A stretch of DNA of 64,000 nucleotides from CAZOOM01 sp964460795 (GTDB lineage: Bacteria > Omnitrophota > Omnitrophia > Omnitrophales > Aquincolibacteriaceae), in NCBI GenBank assembly GCA_964460795.1, contig CAYWRU010000013.1:1-64000 (forward strand). The letters run 5' to 3'. The notes under the pieces were generated by a model. The model did no database searches and had not been told where the DNA came from. It was given only the letters and a program-made list of their open reading frames with translations. Shown piece after piece: positions 24,356 through 32,984 of the stretch. The position numbers and the translations under genes were made by a program. The stretch's first letter is position 1, and the number at the start of each line of letters is the position of its first letter.

Positions 24356-26263
24356 ATGGCCGGCGAGACGATCCCGATGATGCTCAATCCGACTGTGCCT
24401 TGGCAGTCGCCACTGAGCATTCAACAGCAGGCGGCGACCACGCACGCAATCGAAAACGCAAACATCGACAATGTCGATCGTCGCAATGCGATGTATGAGT
24501 ACCGAGATCGCCTGAGCGCTGGCGATCCGCGCGCCACCGATGCGCTGGCGACGCAACCGCAGGCCTTTGCTCAGATCACGGCGGCGAGGAATGCAATGTC
24601 GCACGAGCAGCGGCAGAAGTTCGACTTTGATCTGAGCCACCGGGCTCGTGTCGCTGCCGCGGTCTCCATCTATCCGGCCGGCAGTGTCGAGCGACAGAAG
24701 GCGTGGGATGATGGCTTGAAGGAATTGCTACAAGTTGGCGCGCTGACGAGCGGCACCTATCAGGAGATGGTTGGCAAGCCGCCGAACGACCTTGTGCTTC
24801 AGCAGTATCAGATGCTGGGTGGCCTCGACTTCATAAAGCAGGCTCAGGCTGATATGGCGTCCAGACGGCACGCCGCGAATTTTGATGCCTCCAATGGCGC
24901 GGCGCAGGCCGCCCCCGTGACCCCTCAGGCTGCCGCCAGCGCCCCACAGGCGAGCCCGGCTCAGGCCGCTGGTTTTGCCCCCGGTCCAATCCAGACCCCG
25001 TTTGGAGCGCGAGCGGCCCAGCCGCCGGCGGCGGCCGGGCTCGTTGCGCCGGCGGGTCCGGCATCACCCTTGCGGCCATCCGCTTCGGCGGCTCCCGCCG
25101 CGCCCGCCCCGGTTGCCGCGCCTGCGGCCAGCAGCTACCCGGCAGCGGCGGAAGCCGCCTCGCCCGGCGGCGCTGCCGTCACACCGCCGGCTGACATGGC
25201 TGCAACCCAGTTGAAGTCGGACAACCAGCGCCTTCTCGACCAGAGCCTTTCCGGCTTCGGCAACCAGCGTGCCCGCCAGCAGATGTTGGCTGCGGAGGCG
25301 GCGATGCGCGACCCGAAGCTGCCGGATTCCGAGCGCAAGGCCTACGAAAAGATATATGAACGGGCCGCGAAAGAGGCGGAGCCGACCGAGCAGCAGAAGA
25401 ATTACGCGAGTGAAATGCGTCAGCGCATTGCTGTCGGCGATCCGCTTCGCCCTGTGATTCCGTTCGATGAGTGGAATAAGACTGAGTTGTTGCGCAATTA
25501 CGAAGCCTACAAGACCGATGAGCACCGTGCGGGTCGGACCCCGAAGGCGTTTGAGGCGTGGCATCTCAACACGATCCGCGAGGCCAGCAATCGTCCGGAA
25601 GCAACGCTCGATCAGGAGCTATCGAAGGGTCTCGCGAAGCGCATCAACGACGCCGCCGACGACGCGAAGGAAGCGTTCAACAATCGTGAGGTTATCGGTC
25701 GTATGGGAGCGATGCTGGAGCGCTCCGGCACCGGAGCGCAAGTTGCGTTCGCCAACTGGGTCAAGAACAATCTCGGTGAGAATGTTGCGTTGCTGTTCGG
25801 CAAGAAGGAAGACCTCAGCGCAGCCGAAGCGGCTGACGCTCTGGTGAACTATCTGAAGCCGCGCATGCGTGTTGCTGGCACAGGCGCTTCGTCCGACAAA
25901 GACTTGGTGGCGTTCGGCGCTGCGATCCCGAATCTGATGTCGACGACAGAGGGTAAACGACTGATTGTCGAGACGCTCGGCGGCATCTACCAGCGTTCGA
26001 TGGACGTTGGTCAGATCGCGATGAGCGTGCAGTCTGGCGATATCTCGCCGAAGGAGTTCGACAAGAAGGTCCGCGAACTTCGCGACCCGTTCTCTTCCTT
26101 CAAAGAGTGGCAGCAGAGTGAGCATGGCCGCGCTGGTAAGGCACCGCCCGATATTCCGGTGTTCGATACGCTCGATGACGCGAAGAAGGCAGCGGCTGCC
26201 AACCAGATCAGGACCGGCTCAAAATATCGACTGAAGGACGGCTCTATTGGTGAGGTGCCGTAA
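24356..26263 (+). CDS. Putative ejection protein (P22 gp20 position)
   Basis: 635 residues from the ATG; a TTG two codons upstream is less likely. N-terminal helices rich in Gln/Ala/Asp, a 100-residue Ala/Pro linker (about 180-280), then a long helical region (KAYEKIYERAAKEAEPTEQQ, LAKRINDAADDAKEAFNNRE). Ejection proteins of P22-like phages have this low-complexity, helix-rich make-up. Similarity to gp20 is by order and composition, not by a motif I can cite. Confidence 0.6.
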   Translation: MAGETIPMMLNPTVPWQSPLSIQQQAATTHAIENANIDNVDRRNAMYEYRDRLSAGDPRATDALATQPQAFAQITAARNAMSHEQRQKFDFDLSHRARVAAAVSIYPAGSVERQKAWDDGLKELLQVGALTSGTYQEMVGKPPNDLVLQQYQMLGGLDFIKQAQADMASRRHAANFDASNGAAQAAPVTPQAAASAPQASPAQAAGFAPGPIQTPFGARAAQPPAAAGLVAPAGPASPLRPSASAAPAAPAPVAAPAASSYPAAAEAASPGGAAVTPPADMAATQLKSDNQRLLDQSLSGFGNQRARQQMLAAEAAMRDPKLPDSERKAYEKIYERAAKEAEPTEQQKNYASEMRQRIAVGDPLRPVIPFDEWNKTELLRNYEAYKTDEHRAGRTPKAFEAWHLNTIREASNRPEATLDQELSKGLAKRINDAADDAKEAFNNREVIGRMGAMLERSGTGAQVAFANWVKNNLGENVALLFGKKEDLSAAEAADALVNYLKPRMRVAGTGASSDKDLVAFGAAIPNLMSTTEGKRLIVETLGGIYQRSMDVGQIAMSVQSGDISPKEFDKKVRELRDPFSSFKEWQQSEHGRAGKAPPDIPVFDTLDDAKKAAAANQIRTGSKYRLKDGSIGEVP

Positions 26264-28509
26264 TGGCAGATGAGGCCGATCCGTGGCTCGCCAAACTCCG
26301 ACCAGCACCTAGCGCTGGTTCAAGCCGCTCCGGAGCGGCTGATCCTTGGTCGGAGAGGTTGTCTCCGCCGGACGAGAAGGCACCGACGTTCCTCGGCGCG
26401 CTTGCGCGCGGTGCTATGACCGGAATGGGTGTATTCCCAAGCGTTGCCGTCGCGGCTGCTGGTAAGAACGAGTTCGATTTCCCAGAGATCGGAACGATCG
26501 GCAGCGGTGCGTCGTTCGATGAGCGCACTAAGCTCGGTCTCGACTTCGCCAGAGGCGAGCAGGATGCGATCGAGGTGCTGAAGAAGCGTGACCCAAACCT
26601 GCAAATTGCGAAGGACAAGTACGACAATATCGTCGTGAATTTTGAAGGCAGGCCGTACTACGTCAATAGGTCCGGCATCTCCGAGCGCGATGTGCGCGAT
26701 TTCACGCGCGACATGCTGATCCAACTCCCGCTGGCGGCCGGCGCGTCGTGGCTGACCGGTGGAGCAGCGTTCCCGCTCCGTGCGGCGGCGCAGATGGTGG
26801 CCGGCGGCACCGGCTCGATTGCGACCGATGTCGCATCTCGTGCGGCCGGTGGAGATCAGCCGCTCGATTTGCAGGCCGCGCTCGCATCCGCGCTGGGTGG
26901 CGGCGCTGGTGAGATGCTGGGATCGGCTGCGCTCAGTCTCACCCGCATGTTCACGCAACGCCCCGCCGCCTATGTGGACATGGCGACCGGCCGTCTGACG
27001 CCGCATGGCATCCGCGTCGTCACCGAAGCCGGCTTTGATCCGAATGTCGTTGGCGGCCGCCTCGCCGAAGAGTTTGCGAGCCGGGTCCGCGCGCAAGGAC
27101 CGGGCGCGGCGATGCGCAATGCGCAGGCGGCTGAGTTCGGCATCGAGCTTACCCCCGGTCTGGCCTCCGGCAACATCGATAGGCAAGCGCTGGAGCAGGC
27201 CGCCAATGCTGGCGCGCGCGGCGATCCCGCCGCTGCCTTCGTCCGTCCGGCCATGGATCGGATGAACCAGAGCGTGCGCCAATCTGCTGACACCGTCTCT
27301 AATCGCGTCGCGCCGATGGCGGCTCGCGCCGGTCTCGACAGTCCGGCCGACAACGCCGCGTTCGTCCAGCAGGGCGTGCGCGATGCCTACGATGTCGATC
27401 GTGCGCACGCCAGCGCGCTGTGGGATGCTGCTCGCGACTACGCGAAGGGGGTTCGCATTCCAATGCGTGAGGTGCGGCGTCTTCCGGATGTGGTGCGCAG
27501 CATCCTGCGGGGTGGCGACGAGCCGCTGCGCATCGACCCTAAACTTCATGAGGTCAGTTCTGCGGCGATGCGGTTGATCGACGAGTTCGGCGACGGCACG
27601 CTGGAAGACCTATCGACGCGATCCGGCAATGCCGTTGCTGGCAACCTCGGCGTCGGCCTCGATGCCGTCGATAAACATCTGCGCAGGGGCCTCTCCCAGT
27701 TTTCTGGAGAGGCGGTTACGCCGGGTGATCGACTGATCATGCGCCGCATCGTGCGCGGCTATGAGGCGTGGCTCGACGGGATCGAGGACGGCGCGCTAAT
27801 GGCCAATCTACCGGATGCGGTCGCGAAAGTGCGAGAGGCCCGGCAGTCGTCAGCGCAACTTTTCAATAAATACGGCGAACGTATGTCGCATGTTCGCAGT
27901 GGCACCACCGACAGGGCTGGGCAGACGCTGGAGCGCATGATCCACGACGATGTAACCGCGGATGAAGTTGGAAATTGGCTATGGGGAAAAATCTCAGGTG
28001 CTGGCAAAGCCGACGCCTATCGCCTGATCCAGCGCGTCAACGAGATTATCCCTGACGGAACGCCGGAACGAGACGCTATCAAGCGCGGTGTGCTGCAGGC
28101 GACGCTGACCGCGCCTGAAGGCAAAACGCAGCCCGGGCCCGAGAAGATGGCGCAGAATCTATTCGAGCTTATCAATGGCAAGGGCCGGGAGTTCTCGCGA
28201 GAAGTTTTCAGCGCTGACGACATCGCGATGCTCCGTCGCTACGGCGCGGCGCTGCGCAGCGCGGTGCCCGATCCTCGCGCGATAAACCCTGCAAAGTCTG
28301 GGTACGAGGTTGCGCGCGCCATCATTCAGACTTTCGGCGTCGTCGGCGCGCCGATCCGGTTGTTCACGAACATCGTCTCCGACGCGCCGCGGATCGCCGG
28401 AGCGGCCCTGACCAATCCAGCGAGGGCGCGGAACATAGCGCCGCTGGGCGCTGTCTCCGGAACCGCTGCGGTCCTCGCTTCCGAGGGTGTGCGAAATGAG
28501 CGTCAGTGA
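26263..28509 (+). CDS. Putative ejection/internal virion protein (P22 gp16 position)
   Basis: 748 residues; start overlaps the previous stop (TAATG). It is long and helical, with two Ala/Gly-rich amphipathic segments near residues 150-230 (LPLAAGASWLTGGAAFPLRA; LDLQAALASALGGGAGEML) that could insert in membrane, and another near the C-terminus (IAPLGAVSGTAAVLASEGV). Size and position match P22 gp16, an ejection protein required to move DNA across the envelope. Function is inferred from order. Confidence 0.6.
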   Translation: MADEADPWLAKLRPAPSAGSSRSGAADPWSERLSPPDEKAPTFLGALARGAMTGMGVFPSVAVAAAGKNEFDFPEIGTIGSGASFDERTKLGLDFARGEQDAIEVLKKRDPNLQIAKDKYDNIVVNFEGRPYYVNRSGISERDVRDFTRDMLIQLPLAAGASWLTGGAAFPLRAAAQMVAGGTGSIATDVASRAAGGDQPLDLQAALASALGGGAGEMLGSAALSLTRMFTQRPAAYVDMATGRLTPHGIRVVTEAGFDPNVVGGRLAEEFASRVRAQGPGAAMRNAQAAEFGIELTPGLASGNIDRQALEQAANAGARGDPAAAFVRPAMDRMNQSVRQSADTVSNRVAPMAARAGLDSPADNAAFVQQGVRDAYDVDRAHASALWDAARDYAKGVRIPMREVRRLPDVVRSILRGGDEPLRIDPKLHEVSSAAMRLIDEFGDGTLEDLSTRSGNAVAGNLGVGLDAVDKHLRRGLSQFSGEAVTPGDRLIMRRIVRGYEAWLDGIEDGALMANLPDAVAKVREARQSSAQLFNKYGERMSHVRSGTTDRAGQTLERMIHDDVTADEVGNWLWGKISGAGKADAYRLIQRVNEIIPDGTPERDAIKRGVLQATLTAPEGKTQPGPEKMAQNLFELINGKGREFSREVFSADDIAMLRRYGAALRSAVPDPRAINPAKSGYEVARAIIQTFGVVGAPIRLFTNIVSDAPRIAGAALTNPARARNIAPLGAVSGTAAVLASEGVRNERQ

Positions 28510-28667
28510 TCTCCCGGCCATGCGCCGGTTTTGATGCGCCAGAGAGTGCAAAGCCCGAGCAGGGCTATAAAAATTCCGGCCATGACGGGCACGCCGCTGG
28601 TCGAGGTCTTCGCCCACTGAGTGACAGGGGCCATGATCCCAAACGAAAGCAGATAGCCGACTCGCAT
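28503..28667 (-). CDS. Possible small membrane protein on the opposite strand
   Basis: A 54-codon ATG frame fills most of the unusually long gap between the ejection genes and the tail fibre. It encodes a plausible single membrane segment (VPVMAGIFIALLGLCTLW) followed by a basic residue cluster. There is no clear ribosome site upstream and neighbours run the other way, so it may be chance. The same gap has a TATAAA box at 28566 but no good -35. Confidence 0.3.
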   Translation of the reverse strand: MRVGYLLSFGIMAPVTQWAKTSTSGVPVMAGIFIALLGLCTLWRIKTGAWPGDH

Positions 28668-28732
28668 AGGATGTCGGTATCAAATCGCGGCGAGGCGGTC
28701 ACCGCATGTCGGTGGCCATATCGGGGGATAAA

Positions 28733-30166
28733 ATGCCGGCACGCTTCAACACGCCGTTTCCTGAGTTCTATGACGAGAACGGCAACCCTCGCGAGGGCTA
28801 CAAGCTGTTTTTCTACGCGAATGGGACGCAGACCAAGCTCAACACCTACAGCGATGTCGACTTGAGCGTTGCAAACGCCAACCCGATGGCGCTCGATGAG
28901 TATGGTCGGGTTCCGGAGACGGTGTTTCTGCAAAACCAGTATTACACCGTGGTTCTTGCGGAGCCGGACGCCAGCGACCCGCCGTCCGGGGCGCAGATCG
29001 TATGGCAGGACGACTATGTGTCGGCATCCGACTTCAAGTCGTTCACGATCCGCAAGGTCTACAACGGAAACCCGAACGGTCATGTTGCTGGGACTGCCGG
29101 CTCTTCCGGAGTCCTCCCGACCGAATGCTGGGATTACGCAAATTCGGTGCTGTACGTCTGCACCACCACCGGCAACGCGGCTACCGCTGTGTGGACGGCG
29201 ATCAACATCGCGCCCGCGAACGCCATCGTTGCCCCGCAGGGGCGGTTGACCGGGGTATCCGCCACGCCAGTCATGACTGCCGACCTGTCTGCGGCTGGGA
29301 CGATTTATTACACGCCGCATGAGGGCAACATCGTTCCGATTTACGGTGGAGCTAGTTACTCCGGCTATGAGTTTTCCGAAGCCTCGATTGCCCTCAATTC
29401 CACCTATCAGGCGGCGAATGGAATCTACGATGTCTTCGCGTTTGACCACGACGCTGACGGTTCTGTGACGTTCGGGTTTGGGCCAAGTTGGGCAAGCGGC
29501 TCTGGAGGCAGCGTTGGCGCTGGTTCGAGCGCTCGCGGCACAGGCGCTGGTGGCGCGGCGCTCTCTCGCGTTGGCGGCTTTCTTCTGAACGCCGTTTCGA
29601 TGACGATCAACAATGGAGCGACGACCTATTCAGTTGGCGCGAACCGCGCGACATATCTCGGCACGATCATGGTCGATGGGACGGCTGCTAAGGTTTCCTG
29701 TCGTGTCGGCTATGGTCAACTCAGAAAGTGGGGCATCTGGAACGCCTTCAACCAGCGGCCCACGGTCTTAGAACTCGGCGATGGAACGGCAAGCTGGACC
29801 TACAACACCAACACGATCCGCGTCTCAAACAACGACGCCACCAACAACAAGATGACGCTGCTCTTGGGCCTTGCGGACCAATCTATTGACATCGTGTTCG
29901 GTCAGAACATCCAGCACTCGACTGGCGCTGACCACCGGCCTGCGATCGGCGTCGGCTACAATTCGACGACGGCGACCTCTGGTCTTTACGCATCCGCCTA
30001 CACGGGTGGGGCTGGCGGTCAGGTGATTGCTGTCGAGGCCCGCCGCCACGTCCGGCCGATCATCGGAGTTCACTCGGTGTATCCGCTTGAAAATGGCGGC
30101 TCCACTGGCGGCACCTTCTACGGCGGAGAGGACGACATGCTGCTGGTCGCCCGGTTCCTGTCATGA
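28733..30166 (+). CDS. Tail fibre / tailspike protein
   Basis: 477 residues from the ATG preceded by GGGGGATA; a longer start at 28706 is less likely. The N-terminus (FNTPFPEFYDENGNPREGYK, LFFYANGT, LNTYSDVDLSVANANPMALD, GRVPETVFLQNQYYTVVL) is the conserved head-binding start of many phage fibres. The C-terminal 250 residues are beta-rich and Gly/Ser/Thr-rich and would carry receptor specificity. It probably contacts the host surface. The stop overlaps the endolysin start. Confidence 0.75.
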   Translation: MPARFNTPFPEFYDENGNPREGYKLFFYANGTQTKLNTYSDVDLSVANANPMALDEYGRVPETVFLQNQYYTVVLAEPDASDPPSGAQIVWQDDYVSASDFKSFTIRKVYNGNPNGHVAGTAGSSGVLPTECWDYANSVLYVCTTTGNAATAVWTAINIAPANAIVAPQGRLTGVSATPVMTADLSAAGTIYYTPHEGNIVPIYGGASYSGYEFSEASIALNSTYQAANGIYDVFAFDHDADGSVTFGFGPSWASGSGGSVGAGSSARGTGAGGAALSRVGGFLLNAVSMTINNGATTYSVGANRATYLGTIMVDGTAAKVSCRVGYGQLRKWGIWNAFNQRPTVLELGDGTASWTYNTNTIRVSNNDATNNKMTLLLGLADQSIDIVFGQNIQHSTGADHRPAIGVGYNSTTATSGLYASAYTGGAGGQVIAVEARRHVRPIIGVHSVYPLENGGSTGGTFYGGEDDMLLVARFLS

Positions 30167-31059
30167 TCGCCATCACCACCGACGATATCCTGAAGATCGC
30201 GCCGAACTGCGATCAGCGGCTCGTCAACTCCTTGCGTGGCCCGTTGAACAAGTGGCTGCCGGCATACGACATCGGCACCGTCAACCGGGTTTCCCGCTTC
30301 CTCGGACAAGCGGCGATTGAGAGCGCCTATTTCCGGACGCTGCATGAGTACGCAAGCGGCGCTGCCTATGAAGGCCGCAAAGACCTCGGCAACATCTACC
30401 GCGGCGATGGTGTCAGGTACAAAGGGCGCGGCATTTTCCAGTTGACCGGGCGCGCGAATTACGAAGCCTATGGCCGCATCCTCGGTCTCGATCTGGTCAA
30501 CAACCCGGAGCTTGCGGCCGACCCCGAGGTGTCTGTGCGCATAGCTTGCGAGTACTGGAAGCGAAAGGGCCTGAATGGTTGGGCAGACCGGAAGGACGAT
30601 CGTGAGATCACCCGAAGGATCAACGGCGGCCAAAATCACCTTGCGGAGCGCGTGAAGGCGACCAAGGCCGCGGAGAAGGTGCTCACTGCGAGGGCGGCGG
30701 AGATCGAGCCTGCGGACCCTGTACCCTTCCCGCGGCCGACGCCCGCAGCGCCGCAGCCCGTGGCAGCCTTGCCGGAGCCGCCATCGCCGACACCCGCCTC
30801 AATGGTCGAGGAAATCCCCGACGCTCCAATCGCCGCCGAACCGTCGAAGCCTTGGTATCAGTCGACCGAGCAGATGACCGGCTCCGCCATTGCGGTGAGC
30901 GGCGTTCTCGCTGCGCTCAAGGATTTTGTCACGAGCCCGTGGGGCTTCGCCTCGCTGGTGTTCTTGTGCCTCGCCGGAGGCGGCGCTTACATCGTCTGGC
31001 GCAGACGCCAGCGTGACAAGCTATATCGCCCTGTCATCCCGGAGGGAGGGTTGCTGTGA
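30163..31059 (+). CDS. GH19-type endolysin with C-terminal membrane anchor
   Basis: 298 residues. Residues about 1-175 are a chitinase-family-19 lysozyme domain: QAAIESAYFRTLHEYASG with the catalytic Glu, YEGRKDLGNIYRGDGVRYKG, GRGIFQLTGRANYEAYG, and ITRRINGG. A Pro/Ala/Glu linker (185-230) leads to a hydrophobic C-terminal pair including WGFASLVFLCLAGGGAYIVW and then an Arg-rich stretch. Cytoplasmic endolysins lack such anchors, so this one is probably membrane-tethered. It is coupled to the next lysis gene by a GTGA overlap. Confidence 0.85.
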   Translation: MIAITTDDILKIAPNCDQRLVNSLRGPLNKWLPAYDIGTVNRVSRFLGQAAIESAYFRTLHEYASGAAYEGRKDLGNIYRGDGVRYKGRGIFQLTGRANYEAYGRILGLDLVNNPELAADPEVSVRIACEYWKRKGLNGWADRKDDREITRRINGGQNHLAERVKATKAAEKVLTARAAEIEPADPVPFPRPTPAAPQPVAALPEPPSPTPASMVEEIPDAPIAAEPSKPWYQSTEQMTGSAIAVSGVLAALKDFVTSPWGFASLVFLCLAGGGAYIVWRRRQRDKLYRPVIPEGGLL

Positions 31060-31511
31060 CCGCGCTCCTCAAGATCGGCGGCGCGCTGCTGTCGTACTGG
31101 TGGATTGTCGCTGTCGTTATCGGTCTATGTCTTGTCGCTGCATTCGCATTCTTTGGGCGCAGTGTTTTTGTGTTCCTGAAAGCAGTGATGGATTTCTTCC
31201 GGTCTCCGGTTGGCCAACTCATTGCATTTGGCGTCGTGATCTATATCGCCATGTGTGTCGGGTTTAACTGGGCCGAAGGTTTGTGTGATGCGCAGAAGTT
31301 GCGTGAAGACCTTCGCCGGGAGCGCATTTCGCATGCGCTCTTGCTGAAGCAGATCAAGGACGGGAACCAGAGAGAGGTTGAGGACGCGGCCCGGCGCGGC
31401 TTTGACGACGGCGTAAACAAGGCTAATCAGGATCGGATCGATGCTACACCGAAAAATTCTAACGCTTGCCTTGACGCTGACGCTGCTGACCGCGTGCGCA
31501 ACGTCAAGTAA
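31056..31511 (+). CDS. Two-TM lysis protein: i-spanin (Rz-like), possibly with holin role
   Basis: 151 residues from a GTG. Two membrane helices (WWIVAVVIGLCLVAAFAFF, about 15-34, and VGQLIAFGVVIYIAMCVGF, about 52-70) are followed by a charged coiled coil (LREDLRRERISHALLLKQI). The o-spanin gene starts inside its 3' end in another frame, the signature Rz/Rz1 arrangement. Usual i-spanins have one TM; the extra helix here may give pore-forming ability, but that is speculation. Confidence 0.65.
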   Translation: MTALLKIGGALLSYWWIVAVVIGLCLVAAFAFFGRSVFVFLKAVMDFFRSPVGQLIAFGVVIYIAMCVGFNWAEGLCDAQKLREDLRRERISHALLLKQIKDGNQREVEDAARRGFDDGVNKANQDRIDATPKNSNACLDADAADRVRNVK

Positions 31512-31788
31512 GGAGCCTGAGCCGCCGCCGGTCCCAGCCGCTGTGGCAGCGCCTTTCATTCCGGCGATCCCGTCCGATCTGGAGTCTTGCAGTCAGTCTC
31601 CAACCGACTGGCCGAAGGGCCAAAAAAAGAGCGTTGAAGATGTCGAGCGACTCTGGGAGACGGATCGTGCGCGGCTGGTGAAGTTGCGTGGCTGTTACTA
31701 CCGATTGAAGTGTCAATACGCTTCGGTCAGGAGGGATGTTGGCAAGGTCGCCGAGCAGGCGATCTGTCCTGCTCGTCGAGGAAAGTAA
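31441..31788 (+). CDS. o-spanin lipoprotein (Rz1-like)
   Basis: 115 residues. N-terminal signal with lipobox LTAC (hydrophobic KILTLALTLTLL then TACATS), Pro-rich segment after it, and three cysteines later. It starts 71 nt inside the i-spanin gene in a different frame. Rz1 proteins attach to the outer membrane and, with Rz, fuse the membranes in the last lysis step. Confidence 0.85.
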   Translation: MLHRKILTLALTLTLLTACATSSKEPEPPPVPAAVAAPFIPAIPSDLESCSQSPTDWPKGQKKSVEDVERLWETDRARLVKLRGCYYRLKCQYASVRRDVGKVAEQAICPARRGK

Positions 31789-31847
31789 GGGGGAGGCCCA
31801 TCAATGAAACGGCACCCGGCGTTAGGAATTTGTCGGAGGCAGCAAGG

Positions 31848-32075
31848 ATGCCGGTTCAGCATGACGGTCGGAAGCCCCTCAACAGGGATGAGCGACTTTG
31901 GGTTCGAATAAAAAAACATCGCGACGAGCAGGGCGAATATCTATGGCAACGACTCAAAATCTGGGGCGCTACCGCAGCCGGCATCGCGGGCGGGGTCGTG
32001 GCGTTTCAAAAGATAGACCTAGCTGGCATCGTTCACTTTTTATTTGGCTTCGCGCGAATGCTATCGGGGCAGTGA
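31848..32075 (+). CDS. Possible holin or lysis-associated membrane protein
   Basis: 75 residues from the ATG with GGAGG nine bases upstream; the longer frame from 31710 overlaps Rz1 heavily. A charged N-terminus (RDERLWVRIKKHRDEQGEYL) precedes two hydrophobic stretches (IWGATAAGIAGGVVAF and LAGIVHFLFGFARML). Size and location in the lysis block fit a holin; no family motif is visible. Confidence 0.55.
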   Translation: MPVQHDGRKPLNRDERLWVRIKKHRDEQGEYLWQRLKIWGATAAGIAGGVVAFQKIDLAGIVHFLFGFARMLSGQ

Positions 32076-32587
32076 GTTCGATCCAGCGTGAGAAGGTCTG
32101 CTTCCTCATCGCCTTTGTCGTCTGCGCGGCATTCATCGGATATCCGCTCTACCTGCTCACAGATCGCAGGCTGCCGTTTTCCTTCATCTCGGCAACGATA
32201 GGCCCGAGCGCCACGGTTCGCGCTGGGGATCACATATCGATCGAGTTTACAATCACAAAGCCGGTGCGCAGTTGCTCCGGAACTGTGTATGCGTATTTCG
32301 TGGATAGCGGCCGGAAGTTGACGGCGCTGGAGCCAAACAAGGCGATCTACGCCAAGCACGAATCTTTGAACCGAGAGAGGGCGCAGTTTTCGCGCCAGCG
32401 CATAGTCCCTTTTATGGCTGCCGGCGAGGCTTACTACCAGAGCCGAACGGTTTTCGAATGCAACTGGCTGCAGGCCTACTTCAACAGGTGGTTTCCGCTT
32501 GAGCATCTATCCCCGCCAGTTGGGATGACGGTGCTCCCGCCGACCATCATTCTCATCCCGCAAGCTGGTCTCGGGATCATTCAGTAG
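32072..32587 (+). CDS. Membrane-anchored protein of unknown function
   Basis: 171 residues from a GTG overlapping the previous TGA. One N-terminal TM helix (VCFLIAFVVCAAFIGYPLYL) is followed by a mixed domain with paired cysteines (RSCSGTVYAYF; FECNWLQ), consistent with a periplasmic domain. The 3' neighbour is also a small TM protein. The family is unknown, and it could influence envelope or lysis timing. Confidence 0.6.
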   Translation: MSSIQREKVCFLIAFVVCAAFIGYPLYLLTDRRLPFSFISATIGPSATVRAGDHISIEFTITKPVRSCSGTVYAYFVDSGRKLTALEPNKAIYAKHESLNRERAQFSRQRIVPFMAAGEAYYQSRTVFECNWLQAYFNRWFPLEHLSPPVGMTVLPPTIILIPQAGLGIIQ

Positions 32588-32595
32588 GAGGGGGC

Positions 32596-32883
32596 ATGAA
32601 GACGCTGATGAAGTACGCACCAATCCCGGCCGCTCTCTTGGCGATCGTCACTCTGTGGGGGGTTCTGGGATTCCCGAAGCCGGCCACGTCGCTCGATGTG
32701 CAGCGTCTCGACAAGGCGTAGTCGGAGATCGCGGCGGAGCTTTATCAGAACAAGGTCCGCTCGATCCTGATCACACCCAAGCCGACCGCGGAGCCGAACG
32801 CTACGTTGTGGCAGGAAGAGCTTGACGCTGCGAAGCGGCAGCGCGATCAGGCCGAACGTCGACGCATCGAGTTGACGAAGTAG
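32596..32883 (+). pseudogene. Small TM/coiled-coil gene interrupted by an in-frame amber codon
   Basis: The ATG after GGAGGGGGC opens a frame coding a TM helix (PIPAALLAIVTLWGVLGF), which stops at TAG 32719-32721 after 41 codons. The same frame then runs open for 53 more codons of protein-like charged sequence (SEIAAELYQNKVRS..., EELDAAKRQRDQAERRRIEL) to TAG 32881-32883. A CAG-to-TAG change (Gln after Lys-Ala) would restore a 95-residue TM plus coiled-coil protein. TAG is an ordinary stop elsewhere here, so reassignment is unlikely; nonsense mutation, readthrough or error remain. Confidence 0.5.
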
Positions 32884-32900
32884 CCATCAATCCCACCGGC

Positions 32901-32933
32901 AATAAAAAAAGCCCCGGCGAGGACCGGGGCTTT
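32901..32933. terminator. Bidirectional rho-independent terminator
   Basis: GCCCCGG (32911-32917) pairs with CCGGGGC (32924-32930), extended by A-T, with AATAAAAAAA on the left and TTT on the right. Read leftward, the hairpin is followed by a long T-run, so it is a strong stop for the porin gene; read rightward it ends the lysis transcript. Confidence 0.8.
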
Positions 32934-32984
32934 CGAGTTGATACTCTCTGGGAGGTTGCATCCCGTCTTGTCAGACGGGTGGAG

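Noticed and set aside
26320..27549. 409-codon opposite-strand frame under the ejection gene
   Set aside because: Low-quality composition and no start context; the plus-strand gene is continuous with its neighbours.
32719..32721. Genome-wide amber reassignment to explain the in-frame TAG
   Set aside because: TAG ends several clear genes here (portal, 16839, 22707), so the codon is a normal stop.
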